From contig JBALXS010000006.1 in NCBI GenBank assembly GCA_036960485.1, positions 1 to 64,000 on the forward strand: DNA of 64,000 nucleotides. The letters are read 5' to 3'. The notes under the pieces were generated by a model. The model saw only the letters and a program-made list of their open reading frames with translations. It searched no databases and had not been told where the DNA came from. The stretch is from Rs1 sp036960485 (GTDB lineage Bacteria; Pseudomonadota; Gammaproteobacteria; Pseudomonadales; Balneatricaceae). The position numbers were made by a program, and so were the translations under genes. How positions within the stretch are numbered: the stretch's first letter is position 1; each line of letters opens with the position of its first letter. Shown here piece by piece: positions 8,607-17,270 of this stretch.

Positions 8607-9773
8607 ATGAAAAATATTTTATTTGTCGATGATGAAGTTAATATTTTAAATGGTTTAAAACGTATGCTTAACACCAAGAAAAAAGTTTGGCATATGGTTT
8701 TCGTCGAATCAGGGGCAAAAGCTTTAGAAATATTACAAGTAAACTCTTTTGACATTGTAGTCAGCGATATGCGTATGCCTTGTATGGATGGTGCCAAACT
8801 ACTAACGACAATTAGAGCTAATTACCCACGAATGGGCCGTATTGCATTATCGGGTTATAGTGACACACAAATGATACTTGAAAGCATAAAAGCAACTCAT
8901 TTATTCATCTCAAAACCTACTGATTTCGCCACTCTATCCAGCGCTATAGAGCGATGTTTATCGATACAATCTATGGTTCAAGACAAAGATCTATGTGATT
9001 TTATTTCTGGTATCAGTACTCTGCCTTGCCTGCCTGAGATATATAAGAAACTAGTTTGCGAACTTTCCTCTAAAGAGGCTTCAATTGATTCTGTAGGTAG
9101 AATCGTCGAATTAGATATTGCTATGTCAGTTAAGTTATTACAGATTGTGAACTCTGCTTATTTTGGACTGGCAAGGGAAGTTACTTCCCCAACAGAAGCT
9201 GCAGCTCATTTAGGGCTAGATATTATTAAAAGCTTAGTTCTATCTATTAAAGTATTTGAGGTGTTTGAGGATGACGTTGACGTTAAAAAAATAAGCAAAG
9301 TGTTTTCACGTTCCCAAACAGTTGCGAAGTTAGCAGTGGCAATGGCTAAAGAAGCGGGTTATGGGCTCAATGAATGCAATCAGCTACTGACCGCTGGTTT
9401 ATTACAAGATATTGGGAAATTAGTTATTTGTAGTTATTTTCCTCAAGCTTTACAAGCAGAATATGATGCACAAGCTAATGTAGATTTAACATTGCTATTA
9501 GAGTTGGAGCGGGGCATATATGGAGTATCGCATGAACAAATAGCTGTATATTTATTACATCTATGGGGGATTCCTCTACCTGTCGTTGAATGCGTTGCAC
9601 ATCACCATAATAGTGCGAGTTTGATAAATTTTGATGCACTAAGTCTTCCAGATATTCTTTACCTATCTAACTTAGTTGAGTCAAAAAAGTGCGGAAATAA
9701 TTTCCCAGAAGATATCGATAAAAGCGAGACTTTTCAAGAATATATCAAACAATGGCAATCAGTAATTACTTAA
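8607..9773 (+). CDS. Response regulator with REC and HDOD domains
   Basis: A 388-residue protein. The REC domain (about 1-120) has the acidic pair in 'FVDDE', phospho-acceptor D54 ('VVSDMRMP'), the conserved Ser in 'ALSGYSD' and Lys in 'SKPTD'. Residues about 130-330 are an HDOD domain starting 'LPCLPEIY', with 'IVNSAYFGL', 'LGLDIIKSLVLSIKVFEVF' and 'LLQDIGKLVICSYFPQ'. HDOD domains resemble HD phosphohydrolases but usually lack catalysis and act as protein interaction modules in chemotaxis or cyclic-di-GMP circuits. ATG follows AAGGA. It is presumably phosphorylated by the kinase at 6249. The output partner cannot be read from the sequence. Confidence 0.9.
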   Translation: MKNILFVDDEVNILNGLKRMLNTKKKVWHMVFVESGAKALEILQVNSFDIVVSDMRMPCMDGAKLLTTIRANYPRMGRIALSGYSDTQMILESIKATHLFISKPTDFATLSSAIERCLSIQSMVQDKDLCDFISGISTLPCLPEIYKKLVCELSSKEASIDSVGRIVELDIAMSVKLLQIVNSAYFGLAREVTSPTEAAAHLGLDIIKSLVLSIKVFEVFEDDVDVKKISKVFSRSQTVAKLAVAMAKEAGYGLNECNQLLTAGLLQDIGKLVICSYFPQALQAEYDAQANVDLTLLLELERGIYGVSHEQIAVYLLHLWGIPLPVVECVAHHHNSASLINFDALSLPDILYLSNLVESKKCGNNFPEDIDKSETFQEYIKQWQSVIT

Positions 9774-10039
9774 AAAGTATAAATTATACGGTATATATTC
9801 TCACTGTTGTCTGCTTGAATTTTTGTTGCTATGTAACTCATTGATTTTACACTAGCGACGAAGTATTATTTTATTCAATAATGCTTCCTTAATCATGACA
9901 CAGCTGAACGCAAACCAATGAGTTAGAGTAATTACATTTTTAACTAGGCTGCAATGACTTGTTATTTGAAAGCGCAGAAAATTAGTTAGCTGCAAATTAA
10001 CTTAAAGTTTACTTTATTTGCCACTATTATAGGAATTTT

Positions 10040-11191
10040 ATGAAATATTCGATTCTATTTGTAGATGATGAACAAAATATATTGAGTGCATATAAGCGTA
10101 ATTTAAGAAAGCATTTTGATATACATACAGCTTTAAGTGGAGCAGATGCCTTAGAGTTAATCAAAGGAAAACACAATTTTTCTGTGATAGTTTCTGATAT
10201 GCAAATGCCAAATATGAACGGCGTTGAATTTCTTAAAAATGCTAAGAAAGTCAGTAAAAACAGTGTGCGTATCATGTTAACGGGTAACGCAGATCAACAG
10301 ACAGCAATTGATGCGATAAATCAAGGAGATATCTTTAGGTTTATTAATAAACCTTGTAGCCCCGAGCAGATGTTTGAAGTACTAACTGTTGCGATAAAAC
10401 AATACCTGCTTATTACTGCTGAACAAGAGCTTCTTAAAACTACATTAAAAAACTCTATCGAAGTATTGATCGAAACGCTAACGTTAGCTTGCCCGTCTTC
10501 TTTTGGCTCTATTAATCGCATTAAAAAAAGTGTCGTAAATTGTGCTTGCGCTATGGGAGCGGAAAACACTTGGATGTTTGAATCAATGGCTATGTTGGCA
10601 TTGATAGGATATATATCTTTGTCTGATGAACTGTTAGCAAAAATTTCCAGCGGCAATATACTGACTGAAGATCAAGAGGATGAGTATTTTAAACACAGCG
10701 AAGTGGGTTACCAGCTTATTAATAGAATTCCGCGGCTAGATGATATTGCTAAAGTTATCAAATATCAAAATAAGCATTACAATGGCGGCGGCTTCCCTAA
10801 GGATGAGATGGAAGGGAAAAGCATTCCGATAGGAGCTCGGATTTTAAAAATAGCACTTGATTATGAACGCTTTAATCATATAACTGGCTCTAGTGATGAA
10901 GCGTTGCTGCATTTGGAGAAGCACAAAGAACGTTATGACCCTAAAATAAAGAATATTTTCACTGACTGCATAAATAACTCTCGTCGAGAATCAATCATAG
11001 AAGTAAATTTACTTGGGCTTGAGCAAGGTATGATTGTTGCAGAAGATATTTATACACAGCAAGGTGCTTTGTTAGTTTGTAAGGGTCAAGAAATAACGGA
11101 ATCTTTAATTAATCGACTTTTTTGTTTTGATCGCCAAAAACAATTACCTGCTAAATTTTCTGTTTATAAAGAAGTAAGTGGAGATGATTGA
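10040..11191 (+). CDS. Response regulator with REC and degenerate HD-GYP-type output domain
   Basis: A 383-residue protein. REC is at 1-120, with D53 in 'VIVSDMQMP', Thr in 'IMLTGNAD' and 'NKPCSPEQ'. The second domain (about 140-330) aligns in outline with HD-GYP phosphodiesterases. The segment 'QNKHYNGGGFP' keeps the HHExxxGxGYP-like region in altered form, and 'HSEVGYQLINRIPRL' matches the helix before it. The metal-binding HD dyad, normally in 'LLHDIGK', is replaced by 'LALIGYI', so cyclic-di-GMP hydrolysis is unlikely. It may act by binding a partner, as known for degenerate HD-GYP regulators in Shewanella. AGGAA precedes the ATG. It is the third gene of the cassette. Confidence 0.85.
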   Translation: MKYSILFVDDEQNILSAYKRNLRKHFDIHTALSGADALELIKGKHNFSVIVSDMQMPNMNGVEFLKNAKKVSKNSVRIMLTGNADQQTAIDAINQGDIFRFINKPCSPEQMFEVLTVAIKQYLLITAEQELLKTTLKNSIEVLIETLTLACPSSFGSINRIKKSVVNCACAMGAENTWMFESMAMLALIGYISLSDELLAKISSGNILTEDQEDEYFKHSEVGYQLINRIPRLDDIAKVIKYQNKHYNGGGFPKDEMEGKSIPIGARILKIALDYERFNHITGSSDEALLHLEKHKERYDPKIKNIFTDCINNSRRESIIEVNLLGLEQGMIVAEDIYTQQGALLVCKGQEITESLINRLFCFDRQKQLPAKFSVYKEVSGDD

Positions 11192-11342
11192 GCGAGTCAA
11201 ATTTATTCAGAAAACTAAACTCTGTAGAGTTATCTCATTGCAGTTAGGTTAAAAAATGCAAACCTCCTAACTCATTGATTTGGGGTTTCCCGCTCTGGGC
11301 GGCTATGATGATTATCTCTTATTATTTGTTACTGATTAATAG

Positions 11343-11399
11343 CTACCGAAGAATTTTTCGGTAGTTTAGACAATACCCAGAGCCCGGATTTGGGCTCTG
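11343..11399. terminator. Two consecutive hairpins after the signalling cassette
   Basis: CTACCGAA (11343-11350) pairs with TTCGGTAG (11357-11364), and CAGAGCCC (11378-11385) pairs with GGGCTCTG (11392-11399). Both are perfect 8-bp stems with 6-nt loops. Neither is followed by a strong T-run, so they may be weak terminators or transcript-stabilising structures between the convergent genes. Confidence 0.45.
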
Positions 11400-11557
11400 T
11401 TCAAAAGGTAATCAATGTTGTTAACGCTAGACTAAACATTGACTCAAAATTGCTAAATAAGCACACTCATGAGCTCCAGCGAAGCTATCTAACTTCTTTA
11501 CCTTTCACCTATAGCAATTAGTAAAGCATTAAAAGCTGCTTTATAAAGAGATGATCC

Positions 11558-11869
11558 TTAGATCTTAATTTCGCTTATTTGAATCTGCGGTTGAGCGTTC
11601 GTAAAGTTAGGAAGGTCACCCATTATAACATCGACGTTTGGCCCAAAAGCGCTCTGGAACTCTTCAACTGAATTGAATGTCATATGCCCCATCGCTACGA
11701 AAGGTGCTTCTACACCAGGAGCTCCCCCTGCAATCCCATAGTCAACAGCTCCACCTTTTAGGGCATCACCTAGCAACCCACCCACTAGTGGCAAGTGAGT
11801 ATTACAATAATAGTCGATATCGAAAGTTACATCTGCAGAGTTAGGATACATCACGCTTACTTTTATCAT
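11558..11869 (-). CDS. EthD-family small protein
   Basis: A 103-residue protein matching the EthD-like ferredoxin-fold family: 'MIKVSVMYPNSADVTFDIDYYCNTHLPLVGGLLGD' with the characteristic His, then 'PFVAMGHMTFNSVEEFQSAFG'. Such dimeric alpha/beta-barrel proteins range from ETBE degradation factors to small decarboxylase or lactone-forming enzymes, so the name gives no precise function. AAGGT lies 8 nt before the ATG. It is a single gene, convergent with the signalling cassette, and no pathway partner is adjacent. Confidence 0.85.
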   Translation of the reverse strand: MIKVSVMYPNSADVTFDIDYYCNTHLPLVGGLLGDALKGGAVDYGIAGGAPGVEAPFVAMGHMTFNSVEEFQSAFGPNVDVIMGDLPNFTNAQPQIQISEIKI

Positions 11870-12496
11870 TTTAGTTTACCTTATTTTGTAATTTTATTAG
11901 TAACCCACGTTAGTGAAAAGCTTTAATACACGCACTAACTTTGATTAAGTTACTCTAGATTCGCGATAAGATCTATTGCCTTTAATTATTATCATACACA
12001 AATATATTTATTAGTTTGTTTCAGGAAACTATATTTAAGCTTTAATAAGCAGCTTAAATAGCAGTTAAACCTTTAGATTATAAGACGTACAAATACAGGC
12101 TGTAGTAGCAGGCAAACTAGCACGGTTAATCTTCGCCGTTAAAACAAATTACTTAACCTATACCACCAGACTAACCAGAATGGGAATACTCGTCCTGCTA
12201 AAAAAGAATAAGCTATGACTCTTTGCAAGCCCCTCCAAGTGCACCATGTTGCGTTGAACACTCCTATCTATATCTCAAACTCCAGAGACTTATTCAACAG
12301 CGCCGCGCATTAACAGTTGCTGCGGGTTTGTGCTGCGCGTGTATAAAACCTAATGCTCCCAAGGCTGTAGCGGGTTATCTAAATGGATATGCGCTGACTA
12401 AGTGACTATCTAGACAATACTAGTAATAATATAATTAGATACCAGTAAGCAACTTAGGTAATATTTGTACCTTCTAGAGTAATGGAAATAACAACG
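11870..12496. other. Intergenic region containing the second tRNA-end repeat
   Basis: About 620 bases. No open frame has a ribosome site or protein-like composition. The plus-strand frame at 12223-12405 starts inside the tRNA-end repeat and looks accidental. The first part presumably holds the promoter of the EthD gene. Confidence 0.45.
12231..12246. repeat. Second decayed copy of the tRNA-Arg 3' end
   Basis: CCCTCCAAGTGCACCA differs from the tRNA 3' end (2068-2083) at two positions. With the copy at 4200 it shares the longer word CAAGCCCCTCCA (4195-4206 and 12226-12237), which the intact tRNA does not have. The two decayed copies therefore share an ancestor, or come from a related tRNA gene. 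Confidence 0.5.
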
Positions 12497-13270
12497 ATGA
12501 AGTTTTATGTAGTATGGAAAGGTCGTGAGACAGGAATTTTCACAGATTGGAATACCTGCAAGCAGCATATCGATAAGTTCGCAGGAGCCAAGTATAAGTC
12601 GTTTAAAACTCGCGCAGAGGCTGAGGCCGCCTATAGTGGTGCAAGCGTAGGAGCGTCAGTCAAAGCCTCGGCTTTTAGTGGCGACAAGCCTAAGAAGAAA
12701 TCAACTGCTCAGACTATTAAGACTTACACGGCTAAAGAGATTACTGCGATAGACGTTGATATAAAAATATTTACTGATGGAGGCTGTGAGCCCAATCCTG
12801 GCAAGGCAGGGTCTGGCATTGCTATCTACCATAATAACGTTGTTGCTGAGCTGTGGTACGGTTTATACAACCCAGCAGGAACTAACAACACTGCTGAGTT
12901 AAACGCATTACATCAAGCCTTGATGATGGCTAAGGATTATATTGACGAAGGAAAGTCAGTCGCTATTTTCTGTGATTCTAAGTACTCGATCCAAAGTGTA
13001 ATTCAGTGGGCTATCAGCTGGGAGAAAAACGGTTGGAAGAAGAAAACAGGTGAAATTAAAAACCTTGAATTAATCAAAGAGATGTTTGCATTACATCAGG
13101 CGATTAAGAAAGAGGTGCAAGTACTGCACGTGAATGGTCACGTAGGTGTTGAAGGTAATGAACTGGCAGATCGAATGTCGATAATAGCTATTCAATCGCG
13201 CGAAGCTGATTTTTCATTGTACAGTGGCGAGATGGACATCGAGAAAATCTTAGCGATGCGAGCAGGGTAA
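12497..13270 (+). CDS. Ribonuclease HI with N-terminal viroplasmin-type hybrid-binding domain
   Basis: A 257-residue nuclease that cuts the RNA strand of RNA-DNA hybrids. The N-terminal domain (1-47, 'MKFYVVWKGRETGIFTDWNTC', 'KYKSFKTRAEAEAAY') is the caulimovirus VI/RNase H hybrid-binding fold. A Lys/Ser/Ala-rich linker follows to about 85, then the RNase H domain with catalytic D94 ('FTDGGCEPNPG'), E134 ('TAELNAL'), D160 ('FCDSKYS'), H215 and D225 ('HVNGHVGVEGNELAD'). All catalytic residues are present. ATG 12497 is chosen because the domain starts there; ATG 12482 is also in frame. This two-domain form usually coexists with a single-domain RnhA elsewhere. Confidence 0.92.
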   Translation: MKFYVVWKGRETGIFTDWNTCKQHIDKFAGAKYKSFKTRAEAEAAYSGASVGASVKASAFSGDKPKKKSTAQTIKTYTAKEITAIDVDIKIFTDGGCEPNPGKAGSGIAIYHNNVVAELWYGLYNPAGTNNTAELNALHQALMMAKDYIDEGKSVAIFCDSKYSIQSVIQWAISWEKNGWKKKTGEIKNLELIKEMFALHQAIKKEVQVLHVNGHVGVEGNELADRMSIIAIQSREADFSLYSGEMDIEKILAMRAG

Positions 13271-13797
13271 CAAAGCTACACCAGCGATCTTCAGCTCACA
13301 CTAAAGGCATCATGATCAGTAATATACTAGTTGCCAGTTTTATTGATCTGCTTTATATCAGCAACAATCCATACTTTAGATTATTCACTCGATGCAAGGC
13401 CACTTAAAGCGCTGTCGCTCACAGCGTTGTGGTGATTCATGCAGGGCGCATTTATATGGGAGGAAGTTAATTCCTCCTAGGGTAGTAAAAGTTAGCATTT
13501 TTGCTATTACCAATCATTAGTGTTCGGTTTGATTTTTGATAATCTTTAACCGGACAGCAAGGATTACCAATATCAGATCTCAGCGCTATTTCGGGATTAT
13601 TACCTTGTTTAACTTTCGCTCGATACGTTATGCAGAAGTCTCAATATAATACTGGCTGAATTTTCAGCATTCATTTATGTAGAACACAGTCTTCAGTATT
13701 GATGAATTTTGGATTTATTTAAATCGCGGTAAATTAGCTCTGTCGATGACGAATAACTTAATTCTGTCCAGAATAACACTTAATACAAGGAATACTT
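13271..13797. other. Intergenic region with a hairpin
   Basis: About 530 bases with no supported gene. A perfect inverted repeat, GGAGGAA (13459-13465) and TTCCTCC (13471-13477) with a 5-nt loop, stands out but has no T-run on either side. It is too far from both flanking genes to be an obvious terminator. The last 150 bases should carry the promoter of the rhodanese gene. Confidence 0.4.
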
Positions 13798-14220
13798 ATG
13801 CCGATTAATACCAACGCATTTTCTTACCCAGCAGCGGCCACTCAACAAGCAAGCGACTTTTTTGCAGCTAAAATTGCTTGTGAAACTGATTGTTCAGATG
13901 TCTATGCTGATATAAAAGAAGATAGCAAAAACTATATTTTATTAGATGTACGTTCTGCAGACGCCTTTGATAAAAGCCATGCAATAACCGCAGTCAGTAT
14001 GCCTCACAGCGAAATTAATAGTCAGTCATTCTCAAAATACGCTAAAGATACCCTGTTTGTGGTTTATTGCTGGGGGCCTGGTTGTAATGGAGCTAGCAAG
14101 GCAAGTTTAAAAATATCGGCCTTAGGCTTTGCGGTGAAAGAAATGATTGGTGGGATTCACTACTGGGAGGACTTTGAACGCTACCCAGTTAATCGTCGCG
14201 TGACTGAAGTTCAAAAATAG
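13798..14220 (+). CDS. Rhodanese-like domain protein
   Basis: A single-domain 140-residue cytoplasmic rhodanese. Residues 35-130 carry the typical blocks 'NYILLDVRSADAFDKSHAITAVSMPHSEI', the active-site loop 'VVYCWGPGCNGASKAS' with C91 as the expected persulfide-forming cysteine, and 'GFAVKEMIGGIHYWEDF'. C96 in the same loop could make it redox sensitive. AAGGA lies before the ATG. It likely handles sulfur transfer or persulfide signalling; the partner is unknown. Confidence 0.88.
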   Translation: MPINTNAFSYPAAATQQASDFFAAKIACETDCSDVYADIKEDSKNYILLDVRSADAFDKSHAITAVSMPHSEINSQSFSKYAKDTLFVVYCWGPGCNGASKASLKISALGFAVKEMIGGIHYWEDFERYPVNRRVTEVQK

Positions 14221-14291
14221 TACTCAAACTCTAAAGGTAATCATTATTAATAATAATGGTTACTTGTTTAAATAACTATATTGGAATAAAG

Positions 14292-14732
14292 ATGAAGTAT
14301 TGTATTCGCGTTGCAGAAGATAAGGATAATGAATCCCTTTTATATTTGATGAAGGAACATGCTCGATTTGAAGGTCATAAACTAGAGTATTGTGAGCAGA
14401 ATAAACAGTTAACTAGTTTAGAAACACTCCCCGTAACAATTTTTGTTGTGGAATCAAATAATAACCTACTTGGCTATATGTCAGTAATAAAACAATTTTC
14501 AACCTGGGATATGGACTGGTACCTATACCTTGACTGCTTATACTTGACCGAGGGAACGAGAGGACAGGGAATTGGTATGAAGCTAATGCAGAAGCTCAAA
14601 TGTTTCGCAAAAGAAAATATGCTAGCAGAGATCCAATGGCAGACTCCAAAGGACAACTTTCTTGCAATAGAATTTTATCAAAAACTTAATACTGATAATA
14701 AAGGAAAACAACGCTTTTACTGGGCAATTTAA
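14292..14732 (+). CDS. GNAT-family N-acetyltransferase
   Basis: A 146-residue acetyl-CoA-dependent acetyltransferase. The GNAT fold shows in 'CIRVAEDKDNESLLYLMKEH' (motif C/D start), 'NNLLGYMSVIKQFS', 'LYLDCLYLTEGTRGQGIGMKLM' (motif A with the pyrophosphate loop RGQGIG) and 'IQWQTPKDNFLAIEFYQKL' (motif B). ATG 14292 is chosen because the domain starts there with GGA 7 nt upstream; the in-frame ATG 14256 lacks a ribosome site. The acceptor substrate is unknown. Confidence 0.85.
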   Translation: MKYCIRVAEDKDNESLLYLMKEHARFEGHKLEYCEQNKQLTSLETLPVTIFVVESNNNLLGYMSVIKQFSTWDMDWYLYLDCLYLTEGTRGQGIGMKLMQKLKCFAKENMLAEIQWQTPKDNFLAIEFYQKLNTDNKGKQRFYWAI

Positions 14733-14807
14733 TAGGTGTTGTAATCCATTGACTGTGACAGGGCACCTTTGAATTTCGGCTAAAATTAGGATTGGTAAGC
14801 GTTTCTA

Positions 14808-17269
14808 TCACAGTCTTAAGTATTTCTTTGATAATTCAAGTAACGGTAAAGGTCTACAGAAATAATAACCTTGCATTGAATTCACACCAATATTCTCTAA
14901 TATTGCAACTTNNNNNNNNNNNNNNNNNNNNNNNNNNNNNNNNNNNNNNNNNNNNNNNNNNNNNNNNNNNNNNNNNNNNNNNNNNNNNNNNNNNNNNNNN
15001 NNNNNNNNNNNCAGAAATAATAACCTTGCATTGAATTCACACCAATATTCTCTAATATTGCAACTTGCTCAATAGATTCGACACCCTCAGCAGTTACAGA
15101 GTAACCATTTGACTGACAAACGGAAGTTAGTGAGGCAACGATGACGTTACCTTGTGCTTCAATACGATCAATCATGCTCTTATCTATTTTAATAATGTCA
15201 ATTGGGTAGTCTATTAATTGGACAATAGAAGTATAGCCTGACCCAAAATCGTCTAAAGCTAATAGAAAGCCTTTCGCTTTTAATAAGTTCAAATTACTTA
15301 TTACCAGCGGCGTTATTATGGTTGAAAAAGTTTCAGTTATTTCGAGTATGAAATTATCGGCACTAATGCCAGCACTGTCTAATGACTCTACTATGCTGGG
15401 GATAAAATCGTGTGTGGCTAATTGTGCAGACGAAATGTTGATAGATATTTTATTATTAGCACCGATTATATTTTTAAGCTCTGAGTAATTGTCCAATACA
15501 TTATTAAACACCCAAAGGTCAATTTTTTTAAAGTGTCCCTTCATTTCGGCGATAGGGATAAATTCATCAGGGGGTATGTTACCTAAATTGTTAGACGACC
15601 ACCGAATTGACGCCTCAACACCAGTAACGTTTTTATGGGTGGTATCAATGATTGGCATGTAAAAAAGTTCGAGTTCGGAAAAATCAAGATTTTGCAGCTC
15701 TAGTTCTATGTTGAATTCTCTTTTGGCTTTGTCGGCAAGGGCTTTTGAAAAAAATCCATATTGATTTTTGCCATTTCTTTTTGCTTGATACATTGCTGAA
15801 TCAGCATTATTAATGAGCTGGTTCGGGGTCAATCCATCAATTGGGTATGCTGAAATACCAATGCTAGCTGATACAGGTAAGTTGCCTATACTAGATTCGA
15901 ATCCATTTTTGAAAATCGACATTACTCTTAAAGCTATATGTTTTATTATAGCGTCGTCTTCATAATCATAGATAATAACGCCAAATTCATCCCCAGCTAA
16001 GCGTGATGCTTCACAAACACGGTCGACGATCAAATCTGTCGGCCGTAAAATAGACCTTAATGATGCTGCAAATTCAACTAAGAATAAATCTCCGGCTTCG
16101 TGTCCAAAATTATCATTAATATATTTGAAGTTATCAATGTCAATGTATAGTAATGACAGCTTCCCATTCTTAAGTTCTCTACTCATCAACCCTTCAAGTT
16201 GTTTGTTGAAAACATTACGGTTATTTAGTTTGGTTAAGCTATCGATATTTGATAACTCTTGGCTTTTCTCATATGAAGATTTTAATTTAATATATAAATC
16301 ATAATAAGCTACATTAAGTAAGCTAATCTCATCATTCGCTTTCTTGGGTTTTGAAAATGCCTTACCATTATTTACCTCCCAAATTTTATTTCTTAGATTT
16401 AGTATTGGGTTAGTTATATTCTTAGAAATTAAAAATAGTAAGCATGAAGAGATAATGACTACTAGCAGTAAGGTATAGATGATTAACCGAATCAGTATTT
16501 CGGTTAAGGCGGATTTTATTTTTTCGTGTTTATAATTTATTTGCAGCCATAAATTTGGATATATTTCTTCGGCTACCAATAAGCCATACTGATCAGATGC
16601 TTCATCACTCTTAGCTTCACTAGTCGATAAACGAATCGTATATCCACTGCTAGTTAAGGATGTAATTAATTGATTTAACTCTAGCATCTCGAACATCATC
16701 ACAATTGACTTAGAATGGTAAAGGCGTTCTGATACTGGCTCTTTCATCGTTAATGGATTTAGTATTTTACCTTGAATGATTTTTATACTGCCGTCAATTT
16801 CCAGTACTTTCTTATATTCTGTTAATTCATTAAAATACAGCATATTACTATAATTAATAAGTTGTCCATTCGCTTCAGAAAAGGGATCATCGCTATCTTC
16901 AAAGTAGTAAGTTTTTTTTCCAGTATAATTAAGCACTGCTAGTGAAAAAGTACCCACTTCAAGTGTTGATAACTCGGATAAGAGAGTAGATAAATTATTC
17001 TCAACTGAATGAGCTAACAAACTCTCATCATTTTGGTTCATTACATTTTTGAGAGAAGTACTTCTTATTAATGTAGCAGAATAAGCGTCTGAAAAGGCAA
17101 TATATGCATTAGCCATGAATGACATTTTGGTTGATTGTAATTGCAGGTTTATTTTTTCTTGTCTAATAAGTGACTCTTTTTCTAACTGATAAATAATTGA
17201 ACTAATGAATACAGCACCAATAATTATTATTGGAATGATTATGAGCCGTATTCTAGCATTCAATTTCAT
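14808..17269 (-). CDS. mbaA: MbaA-like membrane GGDEF-EAL protein (interrupted only by an assembly gap)
   Basis: A bifunctional-type cyclic-di-GMP protein. TM1 is at about 8-26, a periplasmic sensor at about 30-257 and TM2 at about 258-282, then a HAMP-like linker. The GGDEF domain carries AGDEF at 425-429 and the EAL domain EAS at 552-554 ('VEASIRWSS'), followed by normal EAL blocks such as 'DDFGSGYTS'. If the 100 N plus one copy of the duplicated 55 bases (14857-15011) are removed, the frame closes cleanly after 'GYYFCRPLPLLELSKKYLRL', giving 768 residues. ATG 17269 lies one base after the stop of the NspS-like gene (TAAgATG), so the two are translationally coupled. The pair matches the nspS-mbaA operon of Vibrio cholerae. 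Confidence 0.85.
14857..15066. other. Artificial scaffold gap flanked by an exact 55-bp duplication
   Basis: Bases 14857-14911 are repeated exactly at 15012-15066, with exactly 100 N (14912-15011) between them. An overlap of 55 bases is what two contigs ending at the same k-mer would show. The biological sequence probably has one copy and no gap. Confidence 0.92.
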
Positions 17270-17270
17270 C

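Noticed and set aside
12223..12405. Plus-strand 60-codon frame at the second tRNA-end repeat
   Set aside because: It starts inside the tRNA-derived repeat with a non-ATG codon, has odd composition and has no ribosome site.
13459..13477. GGAGGAA/TTCCTCC hairpin as a terminator of RNase HI
   Set aside because: It lies about 190 bp after the stop and lacks a T-run on either strand, so it is listed only as a hairpin.
14792..15034. Plus-strand frame running through the first N gap
   Set aside because: It exists only because N codons are open, and it is antisense to the EAL domain of the MbaA-like gene.
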